In this document: piece by piece, positions 43,713 through 53,125 of the stretch
Numbering within the stretch: position 1 is the first letter of the stretch
Layout of the letters: each line of letters begins with the position of its first letter
Assembly: GCA_030584065.1 (NCBI GenBank)
Contig: CP129489.1
Coordinates: 1,574,640-1,638,639, forward strand
Length of the DNA: 64,000 nt
Direction: 5' to 3'
DNA from: Flavobacteriales bacterium
GTDB lineage: Bacteria; Bacteroidota; Bacteroidia; Flavobacteriales_F; PHOS-HE28
Notes under the pieces: generated by a model
What the model saw: the letters and a program-made list of their open reading frames with translations, nothing else
Databases searched by the model: none
What the model was told of the DNA's origin: nothing
Position numbers and translations under genes: made by a program

Positions 43713-46700
43713 ATGCCATCGCTGCCCCGCCCTGCGCGCGCGACCGTCTTCGCCTTGCTGTGCATCCTCGCGCTCGCCGCCTGCCACACCAACGAGAAAG
43801 GCACGCGCCCGGATGCGGCCTTCACGCCCTACATCCCCGCCTTCACGGCCGGGCATATCAGCGCGCGCTCCCCCATCATCGTGCGGATCGCCGAGGGGCA
43901 GATCTGGAGGGACAGCTCAGCGGCTGCCGTCCAATCCCTCTTCGCACTCTCTCCCCAGGTCAAGGGAACGGTGCAATGGCAGGATGAGCTCACCCTGGCA
44001 TTCGTTCCCGGGGAGCGCCTCGAACAGGACCGGACCTACCAGGTCGAATTCGCCCTGGGACGGCTCATCGATGTACCGAAAGGCCTCGAAACCTTCCGCT
44101 TCGAGGTCACCACATTCCGGCAAGGGATCGATGTGAAGGTGAACGAGATGCAGGCCCTCAGCGCAGCGGACCTCACCTGGCAGCGGCTCATCGCCAGCGT
44201 ATACACCAGCGACGATGCGACCGGGCAGGACCTGGAAGCCTGCTTTACCGCCGAACAGGAAGGCCGGAGGCTGCCGCTGACCTGGGAGCACGAGCCCAAT
44301 GGGCGGTACCATCGCTTCAGCGTGGACAGCGTGCGCCGTGGCGAGTCCGCATCGCGGGTCGAGATTGCGTGGAACGGCAGGGCCATTGGCAGCAGCGATG
44401 CCGCCACGCTTCCCTTCGAGGTGCCCGCCATCGGCGAACTCACCCTCATCAGCGCCACCACCTTCAGCGATGGCGAGCAGTACGCCACGTTGCTCTTCAG
44501 CGATCCGCTCGACCCCGAACAGGACCTGCGCGGCCTGGTGGGCATCGCGGGCGCGGATGAGCTGCGCATCGCGCACGACGGAAGCAAGCTCGTGCTCTAC
44601 CCCGTGCAGCGCCTCAGCGGCAAGCAGGACGGCTTCGTGAGCGCGGGCCTGCGCAACGTGAACGGGCGAAAGCTCGGTAAGGACCTCAGCGTCGAGCTTG
44701 AATTCGAGGAGCTCAAGCCCGCGGTGCGCTTCACCGGAAAGGGCACCGTCCTGCCCAGCACCGACGGCCTCCTGCTCCCCTTCCAGGCCGTCAACCTGAA
44801 AGCTGTTGACGTCCGCGTGGTCCGTATCCACGAGAGCAACGTGTCCCAGTTCCTGCAGGTGAATGCGCTCGACGGCAGCCGTGAGCTCGCGCGCGTGGGA
44901 CGCCTGGTCTCCCGCAAGACCATTTCACTGAAGACCGCGGACAGCCCCGATCTCGGGCGCTGGAACACCTTCTACCTCAACCTCGCCGATCACATCAAGA
45001 CCGAGCCCGGCGCCGTGTACCGCGTGGAGATCGCCTTTGGCCGCCACCAGAGCGTTTACCCATGCGCCGGCAACGAGGAGGCGGAAGCACCGCGCGAGAA
45101 GAGCTGGGAGGAGGAGCAGGCTGCCTATGACCACCAGCAGGACTACTGGTACTACGACGACGACTACTACGATTACGAGGAGGAGTACAACCACCAGGAG
45201 CGGGAGGATCCGTGCAAGGCCAGTTACTACCGCCGCAACACGAGCACCGCCCGCAACATCCTGGCGAGCGATATCGGCCTGATCGCCAAGGTGGGCAACG
45301 ATGGCAGCATGCTCATGGCCGTGAGCGATCTGCGCACCGCTGCGCCCCTGAGCGGCGTGAAGCTCGACGTGCTCGACTTCCAGCGCCGCTCCATGGGCCA
45401 GGTAGTGACCGACGGCGAGGGGCTGGCCACGCTTCCCGCCACAAGGCACAAGCCCTTCCTGCTGGTGGCGAGCAAGGGCAGCCAGCGCGGCTATCTCAAG
45501 CTCGACGACGGCGGCTCCCTCAGCGTGAGCAGTTACGATGTCCAGGGCGAATCCATCGAAAGGGGCCTGAAGGGCTTCCTCTACGGCGAACGAGGCGTCT
45601 GGCGCCCGGGGGATTCGCTCTACCTCAGCTTCATGCTCCAGGACGCCCAAGGCAGGCTGCCGAAGGACCACCCGGTGGTGCTGGAGCTGAGCGATCCGCG
45701 CGGCCGGCTCGACCAGAAGCATGTGCGCACCGCCGGCGTCAACGGCGTCTACGGCTTCCGCTGCGCCACCTCGCCCGATGCCCCGACGGGCTACTGGAAC
45801 GCCGTGGTGCGCGTCGGCGGCACCGCCTTCCACAAGAGCGTGCGCATCGAAACCGTGAAGCCCAATCGGCTGAAGGTGCTGCTGGAGTTCCCCGACGGGC
45901 CCTCCGGCACCGAAGGGGAACGGCTCAGCGCGGAGGGGGCGCGGACGATCACGCTGCGCTCGCACTGGCTGCACGGAGCGCCGGCCCGCAACCTCAAGAG
46001 CCGCGTAACGGTGACCATGAGCGCGGGAAGTGCGGCCTTCAAGGGCTACGACGGTTTCCAGTTCAACGACCTGAGGACATGGGTGCCTGAGGAGGAGCAG
46101 GTCGCCTTCGAGGGCGCCCTCAATGAGCAGGGCGAGGCGCAGTTCGACCTGAACCTGCAGATGGGCCGCAGCGCACCCGCCGTGGTCAGCACCAACATCG
46201 TCACCCGGGTATTCGAGGCGGGCGGCGATGCCAGCATGGACCGGGTGACCGTGCCCTACTATCCCTACACCAGCTATGCCGGCATCCGCGCACCCGATGC
46301 GGGCAGCGCCTGGGGGACCTTCGTCACGGACACCACCTACCGGTTCTCGGTGGCCAGCGTGGATGCCAAGGGGAAGCCGCTCGCCGGCCACCAGCTGAAG
46401 GCGCAGGTCTACAAGCTCAACTACAACTGGTGGTGGGATGGAAGCCTCACGGGCAGCGCGAGCTACATCAGCTCTCCCAGCGTGGAACTGCAGCAGGAGC
46501 ATGCCCTCATCACCGATGCCAAAGGGAAGGCGGTGCTCAGCCTGCGCATCAACCGCCCGCAATGGGGCCGATTCGCCGTGCGCGTCACCGACCCCGCCAG
46601 CGGCCACGCCAGCGCGGTGCAGGTCTACATGGATTGGCCGGGCTGGGAAGGGCGTAGCCGTAGGCAGGACCCCGACCAGGCCGCGGTGCTCAGCTTCAAT

Positions 46701-49325
46701 GCCGACAAGGAAAAGTACCAGGTCGGCGAACAGGCCACACTCATCATTCCCAGCGGCGGCACAGGGCGTGCGCTGGTGAGCCTGGAGACAGGGAGCCGGG
46801 TGCTCGATGCCGCATGGATCGACCTGAAGGCCAAGGAGACGCGCTACACCTTCCCCATCACTGCGGACATGGCGCCGAACGTCTTCGCGCATGTCACACT
46901 CGTGCAGCCGCATGCGAGCACGGCCAACGACCTTCCCATCCGGCTGTACGGTGTCATCCCCATCCTCGTGGAGGATGCCCAGACCCACCTCAGCCCGGTG
47001 GCCCAGGCACCGAAGGAGATCAGGACCGATTCGCCCTTCAGCGTGGAGGTGAGCGAGCGGACCGGCCGCGCCATGACCTACACGCTGGCCATCGTGGACG
47101 AAGGCCTGCTCGACCTGACGCGCTTCAGGACGCCCGATCCCTGGAAGCATTTCTATGCGCGTGAGGCGCTCGGCGTGCGCACCTGGGACCTCTACGACCA
47201 GGTGATCGGATCCTTCGGCCAGCAGCTCCAGCGTGTGCTCGCGCTCGGCGGCAGCGATGAAGGGGCCAAGGGCGATGCCGCCCGGGCCAACCGCTTCAAG
47301 CCCGTGGTACGCTTCGTCGGGCCCTTCAAGCTGGAGCGCGGGAAGAAAGCCCGGCACGACTTCACGATCAGCAACTACGTGGGCAGCGTGCGCGTGATGG
47401 TGGTGGCCACGGACGGCGAAACGGCCTACGGACATGCCGAGCAGACGGTGCCCGTGCGCAAACCGCTCATGGTGCTGGCCACACTGCCGCGCGTGCTCGC
47501 GCCCGGCGAAACCGCCGACCTGCCCGTGACCGTCTTCGCCATGGACCCCAAAGTGAGGGACGTGACGGTGAAGCTGGAGCCCAATGAGCTGCTGACCCCC
47601 GAAGGGCCATCGCAGAAGTCGATCCGCTTCACGGCCATGGGCGACCAGGTCGTCACCTTCAAGGTGAAGGTGAAGGATGCCGTGGGCGTTGCGCGGATGA
47701 AGGTGAGCGTGAGCGGTGCCGGCGAGAGCGCAAGCGAGAGGATCGAGCTGCAGGTGCGCCAACCGAACCTGCCGGCCACCGAGGTGACCGAGGCCCTCGT
47801 GGAGGCTGGCCGGAGCTTCAGCGCCACGCCAGCGCCGATCGGCGTGGCAGGCACCAACAGCGCCTACCTCGAGGTCAGCACGATCCCGCCCGTGGATATG
47901 GGACGGCGCCTGCAATACCTGCTCGACTATCCGCACGGCTGCCTGGAACAGACCACGAGCAAGGCCTTCCCGCAGCTCTTCCTCGCCCAAGTGATGGAAT
48001 TGCCTCCGCGCGGCGAACAGATGGCACGCGCCAATGTAGAGGCCGCCCTCCGCCGGATGGTGCAGTTCCAGCGCAGCGATGGCGGCTTCAACTATTGGCC
48101 CGGTGGCGACCACTATGACACCTGGACGAGCATCTATGCGGGCCATTTCCTCGTGGAAGCCGAGCGGGCCGGCTATGCCATGCCCGGACAGGTGAAGGCC
48201 AACTGGCTCGGCTTCCAGCGCAAGCAGGCCCGCGATTGGAACGGGTCGGTGCCTCAGGGTTGGCAGCGCAGCGGTACCCAGCTCGTCCAAGCCTATCGGC
48301 TGTATGTGCTTGCCCTGGCCAAGGCGCAGGAGCTGCCCGCCATGAACAGGCTGCGTGAGCAGAAAGACCTTGGCCTGCAGGCCAAGTGGATGCTGGCTGC
48401 GGCGTATACGCATGCCGGCCGCAAGGATGCGGCTCAGCAGCTCATCAGCGGCATCCCGCTGCAGGTGCCCGCCTACACCGAGCAAGCATTGACCTATGGC
48501 AGCGACCTCCGCGACGAGGCGCTCATCGTGGAGGCCCTCATCGCCATGGGCGAGACCGAGAAAGCCGCGCCGGTCGTGGCCCGCATCGCCAAACGGCTCA
48601 GCAGCAGCGACTGGTGGAGCACCCAGAGCACCGCTTTCGGGCTGCTGGCCGTATCGCGCCTTGCACAGCAGGGCCAGCTGGGGAAGGGCATGAGCTACAC
48701 CCTCACGGTGAATGGCAAAGCCACGGAGAGGTTCTCGGAACGGGCCATCAGCCGCATCGAGCTGCCCACGCCCAACGGCAAGGCCTCCGTGCAACTGGAG
48801 AACACGGGCAAGAACCTCCTGTACGCACGGCTCGTGCGGACGGGGACTCCCTTGGCCGGCGAGGAGCAGGCCAGCAGCAGGGGCCTAGGCCTCACCGTGT
48901 CGTACACCCTGATGGACGGAACGCCCGTCGATCCCCGCCGGATCGAACAGGGCACCGATTTCATGGCGGTGGTGACCATCGCGCACCCGGGCGTGGTGAA
49001 CGGCTATCAGCAACTGGCCCTCTCACAGCTCTTCCCAAGCGGCTGGGAGATCCGGAATACCCGCTTGGAGGGAACGCTGGCCGGCGCATCGCAGGGCCCC
49101 TTCACCTACCAGGATATCCGCGATGACCGGGTGCTCACCTACTTCGACCTCTGGAAAGGACAGAGCCACACCTACCGCGTGCTCCTGAACGCCAGCTATA
49201 CGGGCCGGTACTACCTGCCAGGCGCGCATTGCGAGGCGATGTACGAGCATACGATACAGGCCCGCAGCAAAGGCCAATGGGTGGAGGTTGTGCCGGCCGG
49301 CGGAGAAACGGCGGCAATGCCGTAG
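43713..49325 (+). CDS. Bacterial alpha-2-macroglobulin lipoprotein
   Basis: 1870 residues from ATG 43713. The signal peptide ends in LAAC, with lipidation expected on Cys24. MG domains with strands of the MG1-MG10 type fill most of the protein, with the bait region expected before the thioester domain. The reactive thioester motif CLEQ (Cys1410) sits in DYPHGCLEQTTSKAF, so this is a thioester-type protein that can trap attacking proteases covalently. Residues about 460-510 hold a Tyr/Asp/Glu-rich insertion between two Cys. In E. coli the equivalent gene (yfhM) is next to pbpC, and the two are thought to defend and repair the wall together. Here pbpC lies 7.5 kb downstream. Confidence 0.93.
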   Translation: MPSLPRPARATVFALLCILALAACHTNEKGTRPDAAFTPYIPAFTAGHISARSPIIVRIAEGQIWRDSSAAAVQSLFALSPQVKGTVQWQDELTLAFVPGERLEQDRTYQVEFALGRLIDVPKGLETFRFEVTTFRQGIDVKVNEMQALSAADLTWQRLIASVYTSDDATGQDLEACFTAEQEGRRLPLTWEHEPNGRYHRFSVDSVRRGESASRVEIAWNGRAIGSSDAATLPFEVPAIGELTLISATTFSDGEQYATLLFSDPLDPEQDLRGLVGIAGADELRIAHDGSKLVLYPVQRLSGKQDGFVSAGLRNVNGRKLGKDLSVELEFEELKPAVRFTGKGTVLPSTDGLLLPFQAVNLKAVDVRVVRIHESNVSQFLQVNALDGSRELARVGRLVSRKTISLKTADSPDLGRWNTFYLNLADHIKTEPGAVYRVEIAFGRHQSVYPCAGNEEAEAPREKSWEEEQAAYDHQQDYWYYDDDYYDYEEEYNHQEREDPCKASYYRRNTSTARNILASDIGLIAKVGNDGSMLMAVSDLRTAAPLSGVKLDVLDFQRRSMGQVVTDGEGLATLPATRHKPFLLVASKGSQRGYLKLDDGGSLSVSSYDVQGESIERGLKGFLYGERGVWRPGDSLYLSFMLQDAQGRLPKDHPVVLELSDPRGRLDQKHVRTAGVNGVYGFRCATSPDAPTGYWNAVVRVGGTAFHKSVRIETVKPNRLKVLLEFPDGPSGTEGERLSAEGARTITLRSHWLHGAPARNLKSRVTVTMSAGSAAFKGYDGFQFNDLRTWVPEEEQVAFEGALNEQGEAQFDLNLQMGRSAPAVVSTNIVTRVFEAGGDASMDRVTVPYYPYTSYAGIRAPDAGSAWGTFVTDTTYRFSVASVDAKGKPLAGHQLKAQVYKLNYNWWWDGSLTGSASYISSPSVELQQEHALITDAKGKAVLSLRINRPQWGRFAVRVTDPASGHASAVQVYMDWPGWEGRSRRQDPDQAAVLSFNADKEKYQVGEQATLIIPSGGTGRALVSLETGSRVLDAAWIDLKAKETRYTFPITADMAPNVFAHVTLVQPHASTANDLPIRLYGVIPILVEDAQTHLSPVAQAPKEIRTDSPFSVEVSERTGRAMTYTLAIVDEGLLDLTRFRTPDPWKHFYAREALGVRTWDLYDQVIGSFGQQLQRVLALGGSDEGAKGDAARANRFKPVVRFVGPFKLERGKKARHDFTISNYVGSVRVMVVATDGETAYGHAEQTVPVRKPLMVLATLPRVLAPGETADLPVTVFAMDPKVRDVTVKLEPNELLTPEGPSQKSIRFTAMGDQVVTFKVKVKDAVGVARMKVSVSGAGESASERIELQVRQPNLPATEVTEALVEAGRSFSATPAPIGVAGTNSAYLEVSTIPPVDMGRRLQYLLDYPHGCLEQTTSKAFPQLFLAQVMELPPRGEQMARANVEAALRRMVQFQRSDGGFNYWPGGDHYDTWTSIYAGHFLVEAERAGYAMPGQVKANWLGFQRKQARDWNGSVPQGWQRSGTQLVQAYRLYVLALAKAQELPAMNRLREQKDLGLQAKWMLAAAYTHAGRKDAAQQLISGIPLQVPAYTEQALTYGSDLRDEALIVEALIAMGETEKAAPVVARIAKRLSSSDWWSTQSTAFGLLAVSRLAQQGQLGKGMSYTLTVNGKATERFSERAISRIELPTPNGKASVQLENTGKNLLYARLVRTGTPLAGEEQASSRGLGLTVSYTLMDGTPVDPRRIEQGTDFMAVVTIAHPGVVNGYQQLALSQLFPSGWEIRNTRLEGTLAGASQGPFTYQDIRDDRVLTYFDLWKGQSHTYRVLLNASYTGRYYLPGAHCEAMYEHTIQARSKGQWVEVVPAGGETAAMP

Positions 49326-49500
49326 CCCAGCCGCCAGCATAGGCAAGGCCGGACCGGGGCCTGTGCGCGGCCGGGACCGATGCGCCGATTGGCCGTGGTG
49401 GGTGCCGTTGGCGCATCCGTCGATTCGCCATCGCCGATCCGTCGAAGATCCCGCTACTTCCAGCGCCGGCCTGCGTTCAGGGACCCAAACACCTCCACCC

Positions 49501-49998
49501 ATGGCTCCCGCCGTCCTCACCCGTCCTTTGCTGGTCTTCACCGCCCTCCTGGTCAGCGCCGGTGCGGTGCGCGCTATTGCCCCGCCCGATGGCGATGTCG
49601 TGCTCACGGGCTGGATCCATGTCGAGGACCACACCTGGCAGGATGCCACGGTGGCCGTTGAGGTCAATGGCTCCACACGTACGGCACGCGTATCGGAAAC
49701 CGGCCGCTTCACGCTTTCCCTTCCCGCTGGAGCCGATGTGGTGCTGCGATTCGAGAAGCCCGGTCACCTGGCCAAGGAAGTGGTGGTGGACACACGCCAT
49801 GCGGGTCAAGGACCGGCGGGCCGCCGGAAGCGCCACGTGAAGTTCGCCGTGGTCCTGGAACTGGAGCGGCACATGGCAGGCTTCACCTATCACAGCCCCG
49901 TGGGCAGCATCGGCTTCGACCAGGAGGGGGGGTGCCTGGCCGTTACCCGGCACCGCGACAAGGTGCCGCCGACCCGCCAACAGCCCATGGTTTTCTGA
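49501..49998 (+). CDS. Small exported protein with carboxypeptidase-regulatory-like domain
   Basis: 165 residues from ATG 49501 with a signal peptide (MAPAVLTRPLLVFTALLVSAGAVRA). The core (VVLTGWIHVEDHTWQDATVA to LRFEKPGHLAKEVVVDTR) is a CarboxypepD-reg/CNA-B-like beta sandwich, ending in a basic, Arg-rich tail. Such domains are common as add-ons in exported Bacteroidota proteins, but here the domain stands almost alone. TACTTCCA at 49455-49462 may be the -7 element. Function unknown. Confidence 0.65.
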   Translation: MAPAVLTRPLLVFTALLVSAGAVRAIAPPDGDVVLTGWIHVEDHTWQDATVAVEVNGSTRTARVSETGRFTLSLPAGADVVLRFEKPGHLAKEVVVDTRHAGQGPAGRRKRHVKFAVVLELERHMAGFTYHSPVGSIGFDQEGGCLAVTRHRDKVPPTRQQPMVF

Positions 49999-50073
49999 CC
50001 ATCTTCCCGGGCCCACGCACCGCTGTTCGCGAACATCTGACGAGGATCAGTCGCACATGGCTCCGGATCTCAT

Positions 50074-50081
50074 TATCTTCA
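50074..50081 (+). promoter_or_regulatory. -7 element (TATCTTCA) of the 63-residue gene
   Basis: TAnnTTYR form, four bases before ATG 50086. The same octamer and spacing occur before the STAS-like gene at 53816. Confidence 0.5.
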
Positions 50082-50085
50082 TCGC

Positions 50086-50277
50086 ATGAGCCCCTTACGC
50101 ATCATCCGCAAGAAGCCACGCAAGCGGGCGTCGCGCGTGCCCGAGGAGTTGCTCGTCGCATTGCCAGGCCGGAATGGCGCCAAGCCGGAGCGTGTGGCGC
50201 TTCAATGGCACGACGGAGCCGGTGAGCTGCACGTCGCCACCTTGACCCCCGCGCAGAGCTGGCCTTACCTCAACTGA
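50086..50277 (+). CDS. Small basic hypothetical protein (63 residues)
   Basis: A short frame starting MSPLRIIRKKPRKRASRV, with a strongly basic N-terminus and a neutral C-terminal half (VALQWHDGAGELHVATLTP). No signal peptide or membrane segment. A promoter-like TATCTTCA lies four bases upstream, the main argument for it being a gene. The basic start could bind nucleic acid, but this is only a suggestion. It converges on the T9SS protein at 50381. Confidence 0.45.
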   Translation: MSPLRIIRKKPRKRASRVPEELLVALPGRNGAKPERVALQWHDGAGELHVATLTPAQSWPYLN

Positions 50278-50380
50278 GGCACCGCCTTCCTGCGGGGCGA
50301 TGGAGGATGTCCATCGCATGCTGCGGCTGAAGGCCCGTGCGGTCCTTGGTGCACCATTCCCGTTTCGCGCTTCCAGCCGC

Positions 50381-51433
50381 TCAGCGGTGCCAGATGAACC
50401 GCGTCGCAGCTGAATGCGCTCCGCTTCCGGGATCAAGGATCCGGAAGAGGCAGATGCCCTCCCCTGCCGCGGTCATGTCCACCCATAACGGCCCTTCGGC
50501 AGAGAGGGTCCCGGTGCGCACCAAGCGCCCCTGCGCATCGGTGATGTGCCATGGCGTACCTGCCGGCAATGACCCCGTCCAATCGACTCGGAGCATCGGC
50601 GATAGGACCTGCACGGAGAGCTTGCGGCGAGGAGCCGCCTCATCGAAGCCTGTGGAGAGGTAGGGCTCCGACGGCACATGGCAGCCATTGGCGTAGGCTA
50701 CGCTCACCGTGTAGGATCCAGGCGCAACGGGCACGATGCAGCCCTGGTTGCTGTTGGCCAGTTCCACGCCGTTCAGGTACCACGCATAGGCTGGGCCCGG
50801 CGGGGTAGCGCACAGCTCGCCATCCTCAGCCGTGATCACGGGCTGCGTGGGCGGCACGAAGACGATGTCCACGGTGACGCCCAGTCCCACTACGTAGTCC
50901 GGGCAGATGGCGGGGGCCCCGCTGACGTGGTAGCTCCCGCTTTCCGTCACCACCAGCACGGGAGCATCCGCGCCATCAATGGGCTGCCCGTTGCGCGTCC
51001 ACTCGATGCTCTCGGTGTAGGGCATGCCGAGCGTAAGCTGCACGAAGGCGCCCTCACAATACTGTGCCGCGCCTTCCCCGGTGATGCCCAATGGCTCATC
51101 GCCCTCCGTCATCACTACGGGCGGGAGGAAGACCCAGCCATCCACCAGCACGGGGGCGCTCATTTCAGCGCAGCCATCCAGCTCAGCCAGCACGCTGAAG
51201 CTGTAGCCGCTGCTCTGCTGGTAGTCGACGGGCAGGGTCTGCCCCATCGCACCCGGGATGGGCTGCCCCTCCCTATACCATTGGTAACTGTCGTAGACCT
51301 GGGTACTCAGCAGCGCGTTCTCAAGCGGGCAAAGCACCAGGTCGCTCGGGCTGATGGTGGGCGTGAATTCGCATTGTGCGCAAAGCCTGATGGCGAGCGC
51401 GAAACCTGTGAGTGATGTGAGGTACCGGTTCAT
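50381..51433 (-). CDS. T9SS-exported Ig-like repeat protein
   Basis: 350 residues with a signal peptide (MNRYLTSLTGFALAIRLCAQ). Two to three Ig-like modules of the PKD/SprB style each hold a Cys pair and a Trp (CPLENALLSTQVYDSYQWYR, CEGAFVQLTLGMPYTESIEW, CATPPGPAYAWYLNG). The end (LRVDWTGSLPAGTPWHITDA, QGRLVRTG) resembles a T9SS sorting domain but lacks the YPNP start, so export by T9SS is probable rather than certain. A weak GTCTTTTG (51459-51452) lies 18 bases upstream. No catalytic residues are seen. Confidence 0.75.
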   Translation of the reverse strand: MNRYLTSLTGFALAIRLCAQCEFTPTISPSDLVLCPLENALLSTQVYDSYQWYREGQPIPGAMGQTLPVDYQQSSGYSFSVLAELDGCAEMSAPVLVDGWVFLPPVVMTEGDEPLGITGEGAAQYCEGAFVQLTLGMPYTESIEWTRNGQPIDGADAPVLVVTESGSYHVSGAPAICPDYVVGLGVTVDIVFVPPTQPVITAEDGELCATPPGPAYAWYLNGVELANSNQGCIVPVAPGSYTVSVAYANGCHVPSEPYLSTGFDEAAPRRKLSVQVLSPMLRVDWTGSLPAGTPWHITDAQGRLVRTGTLSAEGPLWVDMTAAGEGICLFRILDPGSGAHSAATRFIWHR

Positions 51434-51881
51434 CCTTTACTGCCTGTTCGCCAAAAGACGCACTACAATCGCAGGGCGCGGCCTGGCCGGTGATGAGCGG
51501 TGAATCCGATGGATGAACACCCGGCTGGCTCCTCCGCGGGATGCGTGCCCATTCACCGGCGAAACCTGATTCCGGCCAATTGCCTGGATGGGATGCATCG
51601 CTAGCCTCCGAAACCGCTTCAGCGCATTCCCATGGCCAACAAGTGAACCCTCAACCCTGCCTCGCCGCGCAAAGCCGGCAAGGCCGCACCCTCGCCCAGA
51701 GACCGCCGGCTTCCGGGATTGCAGCATCCGGGGCGGGTCGGAGCCAGGAACCGTCAGTGAGACCAGTCCGGCTCACAGCTTGATCGGGAGCGACATGGCC
51801 ACCAGTGCCATCACGAAAGCCGGTGCCGCGCCCACGGACAAGGAGGCGGTGGCACGCAGCCGATCGAAGCAGCAGGGTCGC
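51434..51881. other. Non-coding gap between two T9SS cargo genes
   Basis: About 450 bases. Beyond the possible promoter at 51452-51459, I see no frame with a family pattern, no hairpin with a T tract, and no repeat. A 96-codon minus-strand frame (51437-51727) is Arg-rich with no recognisable features and is probably chance. Confidence 0.5.
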
Positions 51882-52979
51882 TCAGCGCTTGACGAAGGCC
51901 CTTCGCCTGCCTTCGGCGAACTCAAGCACGTAATACCCGGGAGCGAGGGCCGAGGCATCGACGGGTGATGCACCAAGGCCGTCGGCGACGATGCGGCCCT
52001 GGGCATCGGTGACGCGCACCGCCGGCAGTTCCCCCATCCAATGCAGCAGGTCCTCAACGGGCTGCGGGAATACCTGCGGTGCCGGGCGCCCATCATGATC
52101 GTTCACCCCCAACACCGACTCCACGGTGAGGATCGTGTCCACGGGCGCGCAAAGTGAATCGGCCAGGAAACTGACATGATAGCTGCCTGCGGGCAGGTCC
52201 TCCCAGAACGCTGAAACCCCGACCTGGTCGCCGCCGGCAGGCTCCATGGAAGGCCATGCACGAATCTGGAACCAGCCTGTGATCGGCGCTGGGGGCGGTA
52301 GCACCGCTGCAGGGTCGGGCACCACCCCGAGGATGGCAATGCTGCCCCCAGTTCCAGCGCTGACGGCTTCAACCTGCGCATCGAGCACGGCCCCATCGCA
52401 GGAGTACGCGAGCACCAATTGACTGTACCCGGATGACCCGCAGGCGCCATGATCGATGAGGTGCAGCTGGTATGCGGACCCGAAGGGCAGGCCATCCCAC
52501 AGCTCGAAGCCGGCCAAGCAGGAGACCGGCCAGAGGCTATCGACGGGCACGCCATCCTGTAGCAGGTATAGCACCGTGGAGTCCGGATCCGGTGCGCAAT
52601 GATGGTGATGGAAGATGCTCGTGCCGCAAAAGGGCAGGCTGGCGGTTGCATAGAAGTCGGCACCGTTCGGCCCGCCGACCGGTGAGAGATGAAGCATCCA
52701 TGCGAGCTGCAGGATCTCGAAGGAGAGGGTGTCAATGGGCGCCGTGCCCTGCAGGAGCACCACCTGGTGCATTCCAACCCCGAGGCCATCGGTTGACCAA
52801 TCGGTGCCGCCATTGTCCCATAAGCACGCATCGATATCGCCGAGATCACCGCACTCGAACGGGTTCAGGTAGGCCAACCCCACTGAATCGGGCCACACCG
52901 GATGGTGCATATACGGGCCGCACTGGGCGACTCCGGCGTGGGTGATCAGGGCGGCGAGGAAGCCGGCAGTGATGCGCAT
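51882..52979 (-). CDS. Exported protein with degenerate T9SS sorting domain
   Basis: 365 residues from ATG 52979 with a signal peptide (MRITAGFLAALITHAGVAQ). The mature protein is rich in Cys, Trp, Gly and Asp (YLNPFECGDLGDIDACLWDN, FCGTSIFHHHHCAPDPDSTV). A His cluster, HHHHC, near 125 could bind metal. The last 65 residues have the shape of a type A sorting domain with FPQP in place of YPNP (VRVTDAQGRIVADGLG, LAPGYYVLEF). No known enzyme motif is seen. The upstream in-frame extension to 53117 is not hydrophobic and is rejected. Confidence 0.72.
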   Translation of the reverse strand: MRITAGFLAALITHAGVAQCGPYMHHPVWPDSVGLAYLNPFECGDLGDIDACLWDNGGTDWSTDGLGVGMHQVVLLQGTAPIDTLSFEILQLAWMLHLSPVGGPNGADFYATASLPFCGTSIFHHHHCAPDPDSTVLYLLQDGVPVDSLWPVSCLAGFELWDGLPFGSAYQLHLIDHGACGSSGYSQLVLAYSCDGAVLDAQVEAVSAGTGGSIAILGVVPDPAAVLPPPAPITGWFQIRAWPSMEPAGGDQVGVSAFWEDLPAGSYHVSFLADSLCAPVDTILTVESVLGVNDHDGRPAPQVFPQPVEDLLHWMGELPAVRVTDAQGRIVADGLGASPVDASALAPGYYVLEFAEGRRRAFVKR

Positions 52980-53125
52980 GGGGCATGGTCTCTTCGAAAA
53001 GACGGAAAGCCACCATCCGGTTGCCCCTGGAACGGCGGAAGGCACGGCCCGTCGCGGGTGCGAGCCGGCGCCAGGCGGCAGCCCTTCACAGCCGCTGCAA
53101 GGCGGATCCTCTCGCACCCCTGAGG

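Noticed and set aside
44925-48794. Open frame of 1289 codons antisense to the alpha-2-macroglobulin gene
   Set aside because: The sense frame has clear domains and the CLEQ motif. The antisense product is a His/Ala/Gly/Arg-rich sequence with no pattern, as expected for the shadow of a GC-rich gene.
51437-51727. 96-codon minus-strand frame in the gap between T9SS cargo genes
   Set aside because: Arg-rich with no signal, membrane segment or promoter box; likely chance.
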